In this document: piece after piece, positions 14,603 through 25,034 of the stretch
Position numbering within the stretch: position 1 is the first letter of the stretch
Layout: each line of letters starts with the position of its first letter
Virus record (IMG/VR): IMGVR_UViG_3300021425_003051
Location: 1-64,000 of that record
DNA length: 64,000 bases
Reading direction: 5' to 3' (one strand)
Source: a virus
Program-made: the position numbers and the translations under genes
Notes under the pieces: generated by a model
Database searches by the model: none
The model's input: only the letters and a program-made list of their open reading frames with translations
Told to the model about the DNA's origin: nothing

Positions 14603-15319
14603 ATGCCTTTACCAAAAATTGCTACACCAACATATGAGTTGGAATTGCCTTCGACAAAAAAGACAATCAAGTATAGACCCTTCCTAGTGAAGGAAGAAAA
14701 ACTTCTGGTTCTTGCACTTGAAACCGAAGATCAGAAAGAGATTACAAATGCTGTTAAGTCTGTTATCAAGAATTGTATTCAGACTAGAGGTGTCAAAGTA
14801 GAAACACTTCCTACCTTTGACATTGAATATCTTTTCTTGAACATTCGTGGTAAGTCTGTTGGTGAAGAGGTTGAAGTCAATATCATTGCACCTGATGATG
14901 GTGTGACACAAATCCCTGTAACCATTGACATCGATGATATCAAGGTTACTGAGAATCCAGAACACAACAAACAGATCAAACTTAATGATGAGTTGATGAT
15001 GGAGATGAGGTATCCATCACTGGATCAGTTCATCAAGAATAACTTTGACATCAATGATTCAAACTTTGACCAGTCATTTGAATTGATTGCTAGTTGTGTT
15101 GATAAGATTTTCAATGAAGAAGAGGTTTGGTCTACTGATGATGTCAGTAAGAAAGAGGTGTTGGAATTTCTTGAACAGATGAACTCCATTCAGTTCAAAG
15201 AGATTGAGAAGTTCTTTGAGACGATGCCCAAGTTGTCTCATACATTGAAGGTTACCAATCCTAAAACTAAGGTTGAGAGTGAAGTTGTTCTTGAGGGGTT
15301 GTCTAGTTTTTTCGCGTAG
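14603..15319 (+). CDS. gp26: Baseplate hub protein gp26
   Basis: A 238-aa protein of the T4 gp26/gp51 baseplate family. It has TYELELPSTKKTIKYRPFLV, KEEKLLVLALETEDQKEI, AVKSVIKNCIQT and FDIEYLFLNIRGKSVGE, all diagnostic. In T4, gp26 belongs to the central hub assembly set with gp51, gp28 and gp29. The next gene is a 57-aa protein and then a tape-measure-like protein; this arrangement recalls tail chaperones placed before tape measures. Confidence 0.9.
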   Translation: MPLPKIATPTYELELPSTKKTIKYRPFLVKEEKLLVLALETEDQKEITNAVKSVIKNCIQTRGVKVETLPTFDIEYLFLNIRGKSVGEEVEVNIIAPDDGVTQIPVTIDIDDIKVTENPEHNKQIKLNDELMMEMRYPSLDQFIKNNFDINDSNFDQSFELIASCVDKIFNEEEVWSTDDVSKKEVLEFLEQMNSIQFKEIEKFFETMPKLSHTLKVTNPKTKVESEVVLEGLSSFFA

Positions 15320-15321
15320 GT

Positions 15322-15495
15322 ATGGCTCACATGAGTCTTGAGTCATACTTTAGACTAAATTTTGCCTTAATGCAGTACCATAAATATTCATTGACTGAGA
15401 TTGAAAACATGATGCCTTGGGAGCGTGATGTTTATGTATCACTTCTTCAGAACCACATTAAAGAGGAAGAGGAAAAGGCAAAAGCTAACCGATGA
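15322..15495 (+). CDS. 57-aa protein after gp26, possible tail chaperone partner
   Basis: A 57-aa protein (MAHMSLESYFRLNFALMQYH near the start, then YSLTEIENMMPWERDVYVSL and an acidic/basic end). It lies 2 bp after the gp26 stop, and its stop overlaps the start of the next, tape-measure-like gene. The W-E-R-D-V-Y segment followed by a charged helix resembles the small partner of tail assembly chaperones in many phages. This is inference from position and pattern. Confidence 0.65.
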   Translation: MAHMSLESYFRLNFALMQYHKYSLTEIENMMPWERDVYVSLLQNHIKEEEEKAKANR

Positions 15496-17765
15496 TTAAT
15501 CCAGAGTCCGATGATCAAAATATCCCAGAGGGGCTTGATGACTTGCTTAACTCCATTAGGGGGGAGTCTGAGCGACAGGACTCATCTGCATTGGCTGTTT
15601 ATGTTCCAGATCAAAGAGAAGAAGATCTGGTCTCTGAACAAATTGATGAAAGAATCCTAGCCCTTCTGGGTTTAGAAGACGTTGTCGATATTGATTACTC
15701 AACCTACAAGACTCTTCTCAGAGAGAAGTTGATGGAAGGTAGGATGGATGGTAGTAAGATGCCATCCGATGAAGTTGAGATATTGACTGATGAATTCAAG
15801 AGAGTAAAGAAAAATACAGGTAGATTCAAAGTTAAGAAAGAGAAAATTAAATTTGAGTCTTTTGTTGATAATGTAAAGACATCACAAAGGTCAAGACCTC
15901 AATCATCTTTACTTGCTCTTCCAGGAACTGCAGAACCTGATGTTGAGGTTGGTCAAGATCCTGGAGTGGAGGGAATAGAGAAGTTCCTTGGTGGTATGTC
16001 AGAGAGATTAGAAAAGATTGAGAAGAACCTTAGTGACATGTTAGACATAGAAGCTAAGGTTGCATCTGATGAGAAGAAAGAAGCAGAGGCAGAAAGAATT
16101 ACTGGTGAGAAAACCAAGAAGAGAAAAAGAGAGAGTGCCTTAGAGAAAGGTATCAAGGGATTTGGTAAATCAATTGCCGATAAAGTAACCAAACCAGTCA
16201 AAGGATTCTTTGAAACACTTCTGAACTTCTTTATACAGATCTTCTTAGGGTCTGCTGTATTGGGATTGATTAAACTTCTTGAAAATCCAATGATGATTTT
16301 CAATCCACTCATCAATTTGGTGAATGGTATCATTGGTATGATCAATAACATATTGAACTTTATGTTTGGCGGTCTTTTTGAACCTGTCAATAACCTGGTT
16401 GGTCTTTTGAATGGTGGTATCACAAACCTTGAGAATACCATCAATGGCATCATGGGTCTATTTGGTGAGCAGGAAGAAGAAGATAAGACGAAATTGCCTA
16501 AGATTCCTGAGGTAAAGGTTCCACAAATACCAACGATACCTTTATTTGAACCGAAGGAAGAGAAACCAAAGGAAGAACCAATCAAGGGTATGGCTGGTGG
16601 TGGATTAGTTATTAATGAAGGACCAACCTTTAATGTGAAACAAGAGGTTGGTGGATACTCTGAGGGTGGTCAAGTTACCAACCTGAATATGGGAAGTATT
16701 GGTGGATGGAAAGGTGGTAACATGACCATCTCTCCTAAGGTGAGTGGGTTTAAAGGTGGTGGTGAGATTAAACCAACCTATAACTTCTTATCACCTATTA
16801 CTAATCTTGGTTACACTGGTGGCGGTCCTATCACTAGTAGTTCTGGTCAAACCATCACAGGGATGGGACCTGACACTCAACTGATTGCGGCTCAACCAGG
16901 TGAGATTGTGATGAGTAAGAAGGCAGTTCAAGCCTATGGTGCAAACAACCTTCTGGCTATGAACAAGAATGCTGGTGGAACTAATATCCCAACCATGGGT
17001 GCTATTCAAGGTTTCTCAGGTGGTGGAGTTGTTCAACCAGTCCCATCAGGATCTTATAAAGGACAATCTGGTCAAAAATATGGTGATCCAAGAAGTTATG
17101 GTGGACATGCTGGTATTGATATAACAGAGGATCCACCATATGGTAATGATCCTAAAGTTCCTGTTGTTTCTATGGCAGATGGTAAAGTCGTGGCAAGTAG
17201 TCCAAACTATCCATATCAGACTTCTGGATATACATCAAATTTAACTGTCAATCATGGTAATGGATTGATGGCAACATACCTTCATATGACACCATCTAAG
17301 AAAGTGGGAACTCCCGTGAAGAGAGGCGAGAGAATTGGAAAATTAATTCCTCTAGGTTCGGCATCTAATAATTATGCTCAAACACATTTACATCTTCAAA
17401 CATATAAGGATGGAAAGGTAGTTAATCCTCTTAATGTTTTGAGTGGATCAATTAGACCTGGAAGTGGAACTGATGTGGCTGAGGTGGAACCTTCACCACA
17501 AGAAGGTGCTCCTGCATTTAAAACCAACAGAAGAGGAAGACGTATTGCTACGGTGAAACCATCATCAAAATCAACACCAACTATTTCACCACCACCTCAA
17601 AGGGGTGGACAAACATCTGTCCTACCTGTTCCTGGATCCAATCAACAACAACCACCAAGTAGTTCAGTATCAGCTGGACAAAAAGAAGTCCCATTTTTCT
17701 CGTCAAGAGACATGGGTAACACTGAGTTTATTGTTATCAAATCCATCTATAACATCGTAGGATAA
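15492..17765 (+). CDS. Tape-measure-like hub protein with M23 peptidase domain
   Basis: A 757-aa protein. Residues 1-220 are charged and probably coiled coil. Residues about 240-310 are hydrophobic (FFIQIFLGSAVLGLIKLL and Asn-rich repeats of membrane type). Residues 365-520 are Gly-rich with phage tape-measure phrases such as AAQPGEIVMSKKAVQAYGA. Residues 530-655 are an M23-type peptidase: H539 and D543 in GGHAGID, then H632-L-H634. This enzyme class cuts peptide cross-links of peptidoglycan. The protein probably sits in the hub/tail and opens the wall at infection. Its N-terminal and membrane parts resemble those of the next gene, so the two look like tandem paralogues. Confidence 0.85.
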   Translation: MINPESDDQNIPEGLDDLLNSIRGESERQDSSALAVYVPDQREEDLVSEQIDERILALLGLEDVVDIDYSTYKTLLREKLMEGRMDGSKMPSDEVEILTDEFKRVKKNTGRFKVKKEKIKFESFVDNVKTSQRSRPQSSLLALPGTAEPDVEVGQDPGVEGIEKFLGGMSERLEKIEKNLSDMLDIEAKVASDEKKEAEAERITGEKTKKRKRESALEKGIKGFGKSIADKVTKPVKGFFETLLNFFIQIFLGSAVLGLIKLLENPMMIFNPLINLVNGIIGMINNILNFMFGGLFEPVNNLVGLLNGGITNLENTINGIMGLFGEQEEEDKTKLPKIPEVKVPQIPTIPLFEPKEEKPKEEPIKGMAGGGLVINEGPTFNVKQEVGGYSEGGQVTNLNMGSIGGWKGGNMTISPKVSGFKGGGEIKPTYNFLSPITNLGYTGGGPITSSSGQTITGMGPDTQLIAAQPGEIVMSKKAVQAYGANNLLAMNKNAGGTNIPTMGAIQGFSGGGVVQPVPSGSYKGQSGQKYGDPRSYGGHAGIDITEDPPYGNDPKVPVVSMADGKVVASSPNYPYQTSGYTSNLTVNHGNGLMATYLHMTPSKKVGTPVKRGERIGKLIPLGSASNNYAQTHLHLQTYKDGKVVNPLNVLSGSIRPGSGTDVAEVEPSPQEGAPAFKTNRRGRRIATVKPSSKSTPTISPPPQRGGQTSVLPVPGSNQQQPPSSSVSAGQKEVPFFSSRDMGNTEFIVIKSIYNIVG

Positions 17766-20677
17766 TGCCAGCACCCTTAGCACTCATCGGACCAGCACTA
17801 AAAATGTTAGCCACTCAAGGGGTGAAACAAGCTGCGATCCAGACTGCCAAGGGTGCTGCTAAGAATGCTGTTAAGGATAAGGCGAAGAACTTTGTTACTG
17901 GTAAGGGAAGAAAGAAGAAAGGTAAGAGGGGGAAGGGTGGTGCCCTAGTTAAATCTGAGGGTGGACAGGAAGAAGAAAGTCAAGAAGGTGGTGGTGCGAT
18001 TGTTCCAACTACACCGATAGTTGGTAAGTATAGAGTAGAGACACCACCACAAAAACCAGACGAGGTAGGGAAACCATCTAAGATTAGTTACGAAGCTATC
18101 AACAATCAACTTGATAGTATTGTTGGACTGACTGAAGCCTTGAAGAAGACTTCAATGGCTAAGATGAAGACAGCCACTAATAGGAGAAAGGCTGAGAGAA
18201 AAGCATCAGAGAAAGCCAAACAGAGAGATAGAGAAAGTCTTTTAGAGAGAGGTGCCGTTGGGGCAATTGGTGCTGTAGGTGGTGCGGTATCTAAAGCCGT
18301 TCCGTTTGACCCACTCAAGTTCTTCACTATGATTTTCCTTGGGTCATTACTCACCTGGATAATGACTCATGGTAGTAAGATTACTGCCTTCTTGAAGATG
18401 ACTCTCGCTTTGATGAACAACTTTGGTAAGTTGGTCAAGGCTGGATTCACTGCACTGAAGAATGTATTTAAGTTAGGATTTAATACCATTGGTAAACTTG
18501 CCTCACCACTTCTCAAGGTTGGTGGGGGTCTTAAGACTGGTATTAAAGCAGTAGGTAATAAGTTAGCTAAAGCCTTTGGTCGAGTAGGTAATGGACTGAA
18601 GAATCTAGCTAAGGGTGTAATCAATAAGATAAAGGCTGCTGGTAAGATTCTTGCCTCACCACTTAAGGCTCTTCAAGGATTGACTGGACCTGAGAAGAAG
18701 GCTGTAAAGACAAATAAGGGTCTTAATAATCTTCTTAAAAATGCAGGAACAGGATCTCAGAATCTTGGAACTGCAACGAGAGCACCTGGTGCATTGTCTA
18801 ATGCCACCAGGGCAATGAGACTAAAACATGGTGATGAAGCAGCCCGAATGTATCAGGGTCTAGTTGATAATGGAATGAAACCAGGTAGAGCATCAAGGTA
18901 TGTTAATGATGCAATTGCTAAAGGTAAGTTGACTTCGGCTCCATTGGAAGGAACTCTTGCTGGTGGAAAGAAAGGTAGTCAGTTATTCAAGGGCGGTATC
19001 GGACGTTCTACTAACAGAATAATTGCTAAAGTTGGTGGTAAGAAAGCTCTCAAAGTTACTAAGGCACTTAAGAAAGCTCTTGGTAGAATACCTATTGTTG
19101 GTGGTCTTATCACCCTGGTTGTCTCTCTGTTGGGTGGTGATCCAGTAACTCAAGCATTGTTTAAGGCTGGTGGTGCAGTTCTTGGTGGATTCCTCGGTTC
19201 ATTTATTCCCATTCCAGTAGTCGGAACACTATTTGGTGAGATTGTTGGTGAGTATGTCGGTGACTTGATGTATGTTCTCCTCGCAAAGGGTGAGGGTGGT
19301 GGAGCAGAAGGAGTTGGTCAGAAACTTAAGGATGACCTTACTGCTGCTTTGAGTGTTGGTCAGAAAGCCATGGATTGGGTTGGTAATGGTTTCGGTAGAA
19401 TGTATGAGGGAATCCCGAAGATTAATATTCCATGGCCTATTAACAAAAAGTTTCCCGATCCACGTTGGATGTTGAGTCTTACTAATATACCAGAGAAACT
19501 TGGAATATTCCATAAGGCTTTCTTCACTGACAAACCAATGGAGAAAGGTAAGGAGGAAGAAGAAACTTCGGGTAATGTCACTAATATGAACACCAGCAGA
19601 GCTTATACTGTTAGACAGGGGGATCGAGCTGGTGACTTTGTTAATCTACCAGACGGAAGTCTGAGAGTGAATACTGGTCAAGGGACAAGAGCTCTTACAC
19701 CTGAAGAAAAGGCACTCTATGATAGTGGTGCTACTAATATTGATGGATCCAAACCATCATCCACATCAGTAGCAACGACATCTAATGCTGGTTACTGGGC
19801 TCCTCTGTTGGAAACCATTGCTAAGAAGGAATCAGTTGGTGGATCTTATGATTCAATCTACCCAGGAACAACAAAACAAAAAAGATATGGTGGAAAGGCA
19901 CTAACTGAAATGACAATAGCTGAAGCAGATGCATGGCAATCATCAACTTATAGAGAGAGGGGATCATCTGCAGCTGGTAGATATCAGTTTATGAACATTC
20001 TAAGTCAAGCAAAAGCTGCTGGACTGAAGGGGACTGATATGTTCTCCCCTGAAAACCAGGATAAGATGGCCATCAGTTTGATTGTAGATAAAAGGAAGAT
20101 TACTCCCCAGATGATTAAAGACAATCCAAATGAAGCAATGATTCGTTTGGGTATGGAATGGGCAGCCTTCCCAATGCCTGTAGACATGCAGGGTCATAAA
20201 CAGTTTGTAAAGGCTGGTCAATCGTATTATGCAGGAGATGGAAGAAACGCATCTGGTGCAACTGTTGCGGAAATGAGAGCAGCTTTGAACAAACTTGGAG
20301 CTCCACCATTACAGGGAGATTCAACGGCACCCAGTCTCCAGAATCAGAGTGAAGGAGAACCAGTAATCACATCACAGGAGACTGATTCTTCAGAGAGTGT
20401 GGAGACACCTATGACTACTCCAACAGCTACACCAGCTCAGGTATCACCATCAACTCAATCTCAATCACAAATGTCAAGTGGGATTACTGGTTTGTCACAA
20501 CAACTTTCATACGAACAAACTGGTAATACAGTGGTCATGATGCAGGGTTCTGGTGGTCAACAATCACCTATGGGATCTGGTGGTGGCAAGGGAACTCCTA
20601 TAATAATGGGTTCTGGTGACGTGGTAAATAGTTACTATAAGTCACAGGTACTGGGCTTCTTATATAAACAGGGTTAA
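17765..20677 (+). CDS. Tape-measure-like hub protein with lambda-lysozyme-like domain
   Basis: A 970-aa protein. The first 80 residues are Lys/Gly-rich. RESLLERGAVGAIGAVGG leads into a membrane-type helix (FFTMIFLGSLLTWIM, about 183-205), and a second hydrophobic Gly-rich zone lies at 440-510. Residues 680-850 resemble lambda-type (GH104) lysozymes: E689 in IAKKESVGG as candidate catalytic acid, SSAAGRYQFM and EWAAFPMP. These cut the glycan strand of peptidoglycan. The C-terminus is Ser/Thr/Gln-rich. It starts at the stop of the M23 paralogue (TAATG). Together they may replace the lysozyme that T4 carries in gp5. Confidence 0.83.
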   Translation: MPAPLALIGPALKMLATQGVKQAAIQTAKGAAKNAVKDKAKNFVTGKGRKKKGKRGKGGALVKSEGGQEEESQEGGGAIVPTTPIVGKYRVETPPQKPDEVGKPSKISYEAINNQLDSIVGLTEALKKTSMAKMKTATNRRKAERKASEKAKQRDRESLLERGAVGAIGAVGGAVSKAVPFDPLKFFTMIFLGSLLTWIMTHGSKITAFLKMTLALMNNFGKLVKAGFTALKNVFKLGFNTIGKLASPLLKVGGGLKTGIKAVGNKLAKAFGRVGNGLKNLAKGVINKIKAAGKILASPLKALQGLTGPEKKAVKTNKGLNNLLKNAGTGSQNLGTATRAPGALSNATRAMRLKHGDEAARMYQGLVDNGMKPGRASRYVNDAIAKGKLTSAPLEGTLAGGKKGSQLFKGGIGRSTNRIIAKVGGKKALKVTKALKKALGRIPIVGGLITLVVSLLGGDPVTQALFKAGGAVLGGFLGSFIPIPVVGTLFGEIVGEYVGDLMYVLLAKGEGGGAEGVGQKLKDDLTAALSVGQKAMDWVGNGFGRMYEGIPKINIPWPINKKFPDPRWMLSLTNIPEKLGIFHKAFFTDKPMEKGKEEEETSGNVTNMNTSRAYTVRQGDRAGDFVNLPDGSLRVNTGQGTRALTPEEKALYDSGATNIDGSKPSSTSVATTSNAGYWAPLLETIAKKESVGGSYDSIYPGTTKQKRYGGKALTEMTIAEADAWQSSTYRERGSSAAGRYQFMNILSQAKAAGLKGTDMFSPENQDKMAISLIVDKRKITPQMIKDNPNEAMIRLGMEWAAFPMPVDMQGHKQFVKAGQSYYAGDGRNASGATVAEMRAALNKLGAPPLQGDSTAPSLQNQSEGEPVITSQETDSSESVETPMTTPTATPAQVSPSTQSQSQMSSGITGLSQQLSYEQTGNTVVMMQGSGGQQSPMGSGGGKGTPIIMGSGDVVNSYYKSQVLGFLYKQG

Positions 20678-22023
20678 TGGCAAATTCACCAGGACAAGCA
20701 GCTAATATTAAGAAACTTCTGATCTCTTCAAATCAGAATAGTTCTAGTGCGGATGTTTCTGTTATTACTCCTGACTTTAGATATTACGAGAGTGTATTGT
20801 CTAATGTCACTACTTGTTCAATGGTATTGACTGAGAGTGGTTACGAGATGAATGGTAATCAAAATATTGCATCTGAAGGTCTTCTTGATGGTCTTCCCAT
20901 TAGAGGTGGTGAGAGAGTTGATATCACCATCGAAGATAACTATGGTAATACTCTAGACCTGAAGAATGGTCTTTATGTTAACAGAGTGAGGAATGCTCAA
21001 CCAGGGACACAAAATGATGTGTACATGTTAGATCTGTGTTCTAAAGAGTATTTTGCAAACGAACAGACCAGAGTAGTACAAAGGTATGAGGGAAAGATAT
21101 CTGACAATGTGACAAAGATTTTGAAGGAAGTCTTAAAAACTGATGTGACAACATTCAATATTGATTCAACAGCAATTGAATATAACTTCATTGGTAATGA
21201 TAGGAAACCTCTGTATGTTTGTACTTGGTTAGCATCTAAGGCTGTACCACTAGGAACAAGTAATGGTACAGGTAATAGTGTGGGTGGTGCGGCAGGATAC
21301 TTATTCTATCAGACCAGAGATGGATTTAATTTCAAATCAATTGATAAAATATTTGAACAGTCACCAACTAAGAAGTTCTTATATAACAACATATCTGAGG
21401 CCCCATCTGGTGGATATGATGCAAAGATTCTATCTTATAGTATTGATAGAGATGTAGATACGAAAGAGAGTATGTCTCTCGGGACATATAACAACAGGTC
21501 AATCTTCTTTGATTTCTATTCAATGAACTACAAGGTTGTTAACTTTGATATTGGAGAACAGAAGAGTAAGTTATCAACTGCTGGTAAGAAGTTTGCACCA
21601 GATCAGGTGTCAAGGGAATTCACCCAGTCACCCACTAGATTATTCAGTCATGTTCTGGACGTTGGAACTATTCCTAGAGGAACTACATCTGATGCTCAGT
21701 TAAAGAACTGGAAAGATAATCCAACAGTGTCTAACTATGATGCTGAGAGAAGTATGGTTCAGTCTGTGATGAGATACAATCAGTTATTCTCTATTCAGAC
21801 AAATATTACTATCGCACTTGATCTGAGTATCAAGGCAGGTGATTTGATTTATTGTGATTTTCCACAACTCAAGGGAGGGTCTAATAAAGATTCAAATGCT
21901 GAGAGTGGTGGCATATATATGGTAGCACATGTTTGTCACCGTGTGACACCAGAGGACTCTTTCAGTAGCCTCTCACTTGTCAGAGATTCATTCGGTAAAA
22001 ACACAGGGTTCACGAATCCATGA
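20677..22023 (+). CDS. Baseplate hub protein, gp27-like
   Basis: A 448-aa protein with the order and size expected of gp27, directly before the gp5-like gene and overlapping it. Segments such as RVDITIEDNYGNTLDL, VYMLDLCSKEYFAN, CTWLASKA and GDLIYCDFPQLKGG fit a hub protein of alternating beta domains. In T4, gp27 forms the trimeric cup between tube and gp5 spike. The call rests on context and pattern; the sequence is far from T4 gp27. Confidence 0.7.
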   Translation: MANSPGQAANIKKLLISSNQNSSSADVSVITPDFRYYESVLSNVTTCSMVLTESGYEMNGNQNIASEGLLDGLPIRGGERVDITIEDNYGNTLDLKNGLYVNRVRNAQPGTQNDVYMLDLCSKEYFANEQTRVVQRYEGKISDNVTKILKEVLKTDVTTFNIDSTAIEYNFIGNDRKPLYVCTWLASKAVPLGTSNGTGNSVGGAAGYLFYQTRDGFNFKSIDKIFEQSPTKKFLYNNISEAPSGGYDAKILSYSIDRDVDTKESMSLGTYNNRSIFFDFYSMNYKVVNFDIGEQKSKLSTAGKKFAPDQVSREFTQSPTRLFSHVLDVGTIPRGTTSDAQLKNWKDNPTVSNYDAERSMVQSVMRYNQLFSIQTNITIALDLSIKAGDLIYCDFPQLKGGSNKDSNAESGGIYMVAHVCHRVTPEDSFSSLSLVRDSFGKNTGFTNP

Positions 22024-25000
22024 TAGATCAAGGACTATTTAAAAAATATTTTGTAGGTAGAGACGGATTCTACTGGTGGATAGGACAGATTGCAGAAGAA
22101 TCTTCATGGGTAGATAATTTATCAGGTACTCCAACCGAAACTAACGAAGGTACTCCTGGTTTCGGTCAAAGATATAAAGTCCGTATTATGGGTTACCATA
22201 CTGCGGTTCCATCAGAACTACCTGATGACCACTTACCATGGGCGACGGTCATGTATCCCGTCACAGCAGGTGGTGGAACTGCTTCGACATCTGAGACTGC
22301 AAACCTGAGACAGGGTATGTTTGTCTTTGGTTTCTTCTTAGATGGAGAAGATGGACAACAACCAGTCATCATGGGTGTGATTGGATATAATCAATATACT
22401 GCCATCATGGCAGAGGTTCCTGATGCTAAGTTCGTTCCTTTCAATGGTCTGAATCCATCAAGAGGACAGAATGTCGCAACTTATGCAAGAACAGTTACAC
22501 CTAATGCTGGCAAAGTAGCTCCAACTCCATCGATAACAGCAGTAACAACACCACAAGGACAAACAGAAGATTCTAGTACAGATCAGTCGGGTACATTGAA
22601 TGCTACCACCAACAATGGTGTTGAGTCTGCCATGGAGACAACAGAAGTAGCTTCTGTGGATGAGGCAGAAGAGACAACAGTAGATAATGTAGTACCAAAA
22701 CCATCCAAGTGTGACCCAATCCCTTTGGGTGGTTTAGCAACTACCATTTCTAATTTCATCAAAGACATTGAAAAAACAAGGAAGACTGTATCAGATTGGA
22801 AGTATACTGCAACAAAAGGTGTAATTGACCAAAAGGCAGAAATTGATAGGAAGAAAGAACAAATTATGAAAGATATCATGAAATATATAAAGGATTACAT
22901 GATTGAAGCTGAGAAATGGGCTGAGAAGAAGATGAATGATATCATCAAAGCAATAAATGCTCTGTTACAACCAAATGAATCTCATGCTTTGTCAACATCA
23001 TTTAATGCCACAGTTGAAAATATTATTTGTATACTTAAAAAAGTATACAATGCTATTGCAACTTATATTTCTCAATTATTGGACAACATTATCAATAAAG
23101 TAATTAATGTAGCGAAATGTTTTGTCAATAATTTTGTTTCTGCTGTCTTGGGAACCATCAATGGATTAATCAATTCACTTGTCGATCATTTCACTAATAC
23201 TATTACAAATCTTATAAATGGTGTTTTTGGAATTGTAGATACAGGTTTATCACTAGCATCAGGAACATTTAATATCATTTTAGATGTTATTTCTTTCCTA
23301 ACTTGTAGTTCTGACAAAGAGTGTGAAGCATATTATGCTGACCAGTGGAATATCCTAACAGGTGGAAACCAAGACACTCAAAGTATTGATGACCTTCTCC
23401 AAGGAGTCACAGATATAACTAGTGCTGTTAGTAATGTTGTTTATGATTTTACAGACATTGTCAATGGTGTTGGGGGTATAGTCACTACCTTTGCAAACAC
23501 TCTCCAACAACAACTGAGTAATGTCTTTGATATTTCCACTTGTAATGTTGGACCTATCCTTTGTGGTCCTCCTTCCATTGCACTCTTCGGTGGAACTGGT
23601 GCTGGATTTGCAGCTAACCCTGTACTTGATGCAAATGGTTCAATTATTGCTGTTGATATTATTTCTATGGGTAGGGGTTATGGGCAAGGTGGTTCACTCG
23701 CTGCAAAGGTTGTTGATGCCTGCGGTAATGGAAATGGTGGTGTCATTCTTCCAATCCTAGGAACAAATTTGAGTGATATTCTTGGTTTTGGTAATGGTAT
23801 TAATCGAAAAGGTGTTTATGATGATAATCTTCTCGGCGATGGTCAGAGAGGTGTAATAGATTCTTATTGGCAAGACAGAAGATCTGAATTGTTTGGAGGG
23901 ACAGAAGTTGATGCGGCATCAAATATTGCACAAATTGATGGGACAGGATTTAGTGGTCTCATCAGAGGAGACAGACTTATTCCTACGCCATCAGTTGGAA
24001 CTACATCAAACACAGGTGTTGGTGATACTACTATTGTCCTTGATTCTGATTCATTGGCTAATTTGATTATTCCACCTTTCTCAGGTTTAATTGTAGATGA
24101 AAGACTTGGGGGATTATTAGGAACAGGATCTACCACTATATCCTTGTCAACCAGTCTTGTTGGAGCCTCAGGTGATCCAGTTAATATAGGAATTGCAGCT
24201 GGAGTCGAAGTGAATAATATCGATTACACTCAACTTGTATCTAACACTAGTAATATTGATAGATTGATATCTGAAACTCCCACTCCTGCAACTGATACAA
24301 TTGCTACAGGAATTAATACTGAAGTTACCGATGGAACTCTTGGTGTTTCTGGATTTATTATTCTTGATGGTGGTGCTGGATATCTAAAAAGACCAGATGG
24401 CTCATCTGGTGGTATGAATAGAGTTTGGTCCACAGCCGATCAGACTACACTTAAAAAAAGTGATGGAACCTATAAACTTCCAATGAATCCTGGTATCTTA
24501 TCAATAATTGAAAAAGGTGATACTGTCACTTTACCTGTTGGAACTAAGGTTATTAGTGAACCACTTGGTGATGGTACAGGTGGTGGCGAAACAATTCTTG
24601 GTGGAAAACCTTATGTAGTAACTAAGTCTGGTGTAATTACTGCACCAAAGAAATCCGAAAGTTCTAACGATGAGGGGGGTGATTACCCATCAAGCACTAG
24701 TGGAACTTATCCAGTAATAACTTATCTTTCGACCATCTATGTCCAAGACCCAGGTGTTGGATACTCAGCATCAGATGAAGTTGTACTTACTCCTAGTGAA
24801 GGAGCAGAAGCCTCAATTACTGTCAATGAACAGGGAGCTATCACATCCATTAGAGTGACAAAGAGGGGGGAAGGATTTAAAGTCAAACCAACTGCTTATA
24901 TCAAATCGAAAGGCGGTATTGGTGCCATATTATCTCCTCAACTTGGCATAGATAAAGTTAATGGAGAACGTTTAAATGAACCAGGTATCAGTGATAAAGT

Positions 25001-25034
25001 CATTCAAGTTAACGATGTTGTGGGAGCATACTAA
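22020..25034 (+). CDS. gp5: gp5-like hub protein: OB domain, no lysozyme domain
   Basis: A 1004-aa protein. Residues about 1-130 are the gp5 OB fold (GQRYKVRIMGYHTAVPSEL, LPWATVMYPVT, GMFVFGFFLDGEDGQQPVIM). Residues 220-480 are helical and Asn/Ile-rich with repeated amphipathic segments (NNIINKVINVAKCF, LINGLINSLVDHF-like). Later there are Gly-rich GxGY-type beta repeats (GRGYGQGG, GVGYSASDEV, GEGFKVKPT) of the kind also found in the 1963-aa fibre protein. T4 gp5 carries a lysozyme after the OB fold; none is seen here. The needle is encoded by the next gene. Confidence 0.83.
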   Translation: MIDQGLFKKYFVGRDGFYWWIGQIAEESSWVDNLSGTPTETNEGTPGFGQRYKVRIMGYHTAVPSELPDDHLPWATVMYPVTAGGGTASTSETANLRQGMFVFGFFLDGEDGQQPVIMGVIGYNQYTAIMAEVPDAKFVPFNGLNPSRGQNVATYARTVTPNAGKVAPTPSITAVTTPQGQTEDSSTDQSGTLNATTNNGVESAMETTEVASVDEAEETTVDNVVPKPSKCDPIPLGGLATTISNFIKDIEKTRKTVSDWKYTATKGVIDQKAEIDRKKEQIMKDIMKYIKDYMIEAEKWAEKKMNDIIKAINALLQPNESHALSTSFNATVENIICILKKVYNAIATYISQLLDNIINKVINVAKCFVNNFVSAVLGTINGLINSLVDHFTNTITNLINGVFGIVDTGLSLASGTFNIILDVISFLTCSSDKECEAYYADQWNILTGGNQDTQSIDDLLQGVTDITSAVSNVVYDFTDIVNGVGGIVTTFANTLQQQLSNVFDISTCNVGPILCGPPSIALFGGTGAGFAANPVLDANGSIIAVDIISMGRGYGQGGSLAAKVVDACGNGNGGVILPILGTNLSDILGFGNGINRKGVYDDNLLGDGQRGVIDSYWQDRRSELFGGTEVDAASNIAQIDGTGFSGLIRGDRLIPTPSVGTTSNTGVGDTTIVLDSDSLANLIIPPFSGLIVDERLGGLLGTGSTTISLSTSLVGASGDPVNIGIAAGVEVNNIDYTQLVSNTSNIDRLISETPTPATDTIATGINTEVTDGTLGVSGFIILDGGAGYLKRPDGSSGGMNRVWSTADQTTLKKSDGTYKLPMNPGILSIIEKGDTVTLPVGTKVISEPLGDGTGGGETILGGKPYVVTKSGVITAPKKSESSNDEGGDYPSSTSGTYPVITYLSTIYVQDPGVGYSASDEVVLTPSEGAEASITVNEQGAITSIRVTKRGEGFKVKPTAYIKSKGGIGAILSPQLGIDKVNGERLNEPGISDKVIQVNDVVGAY

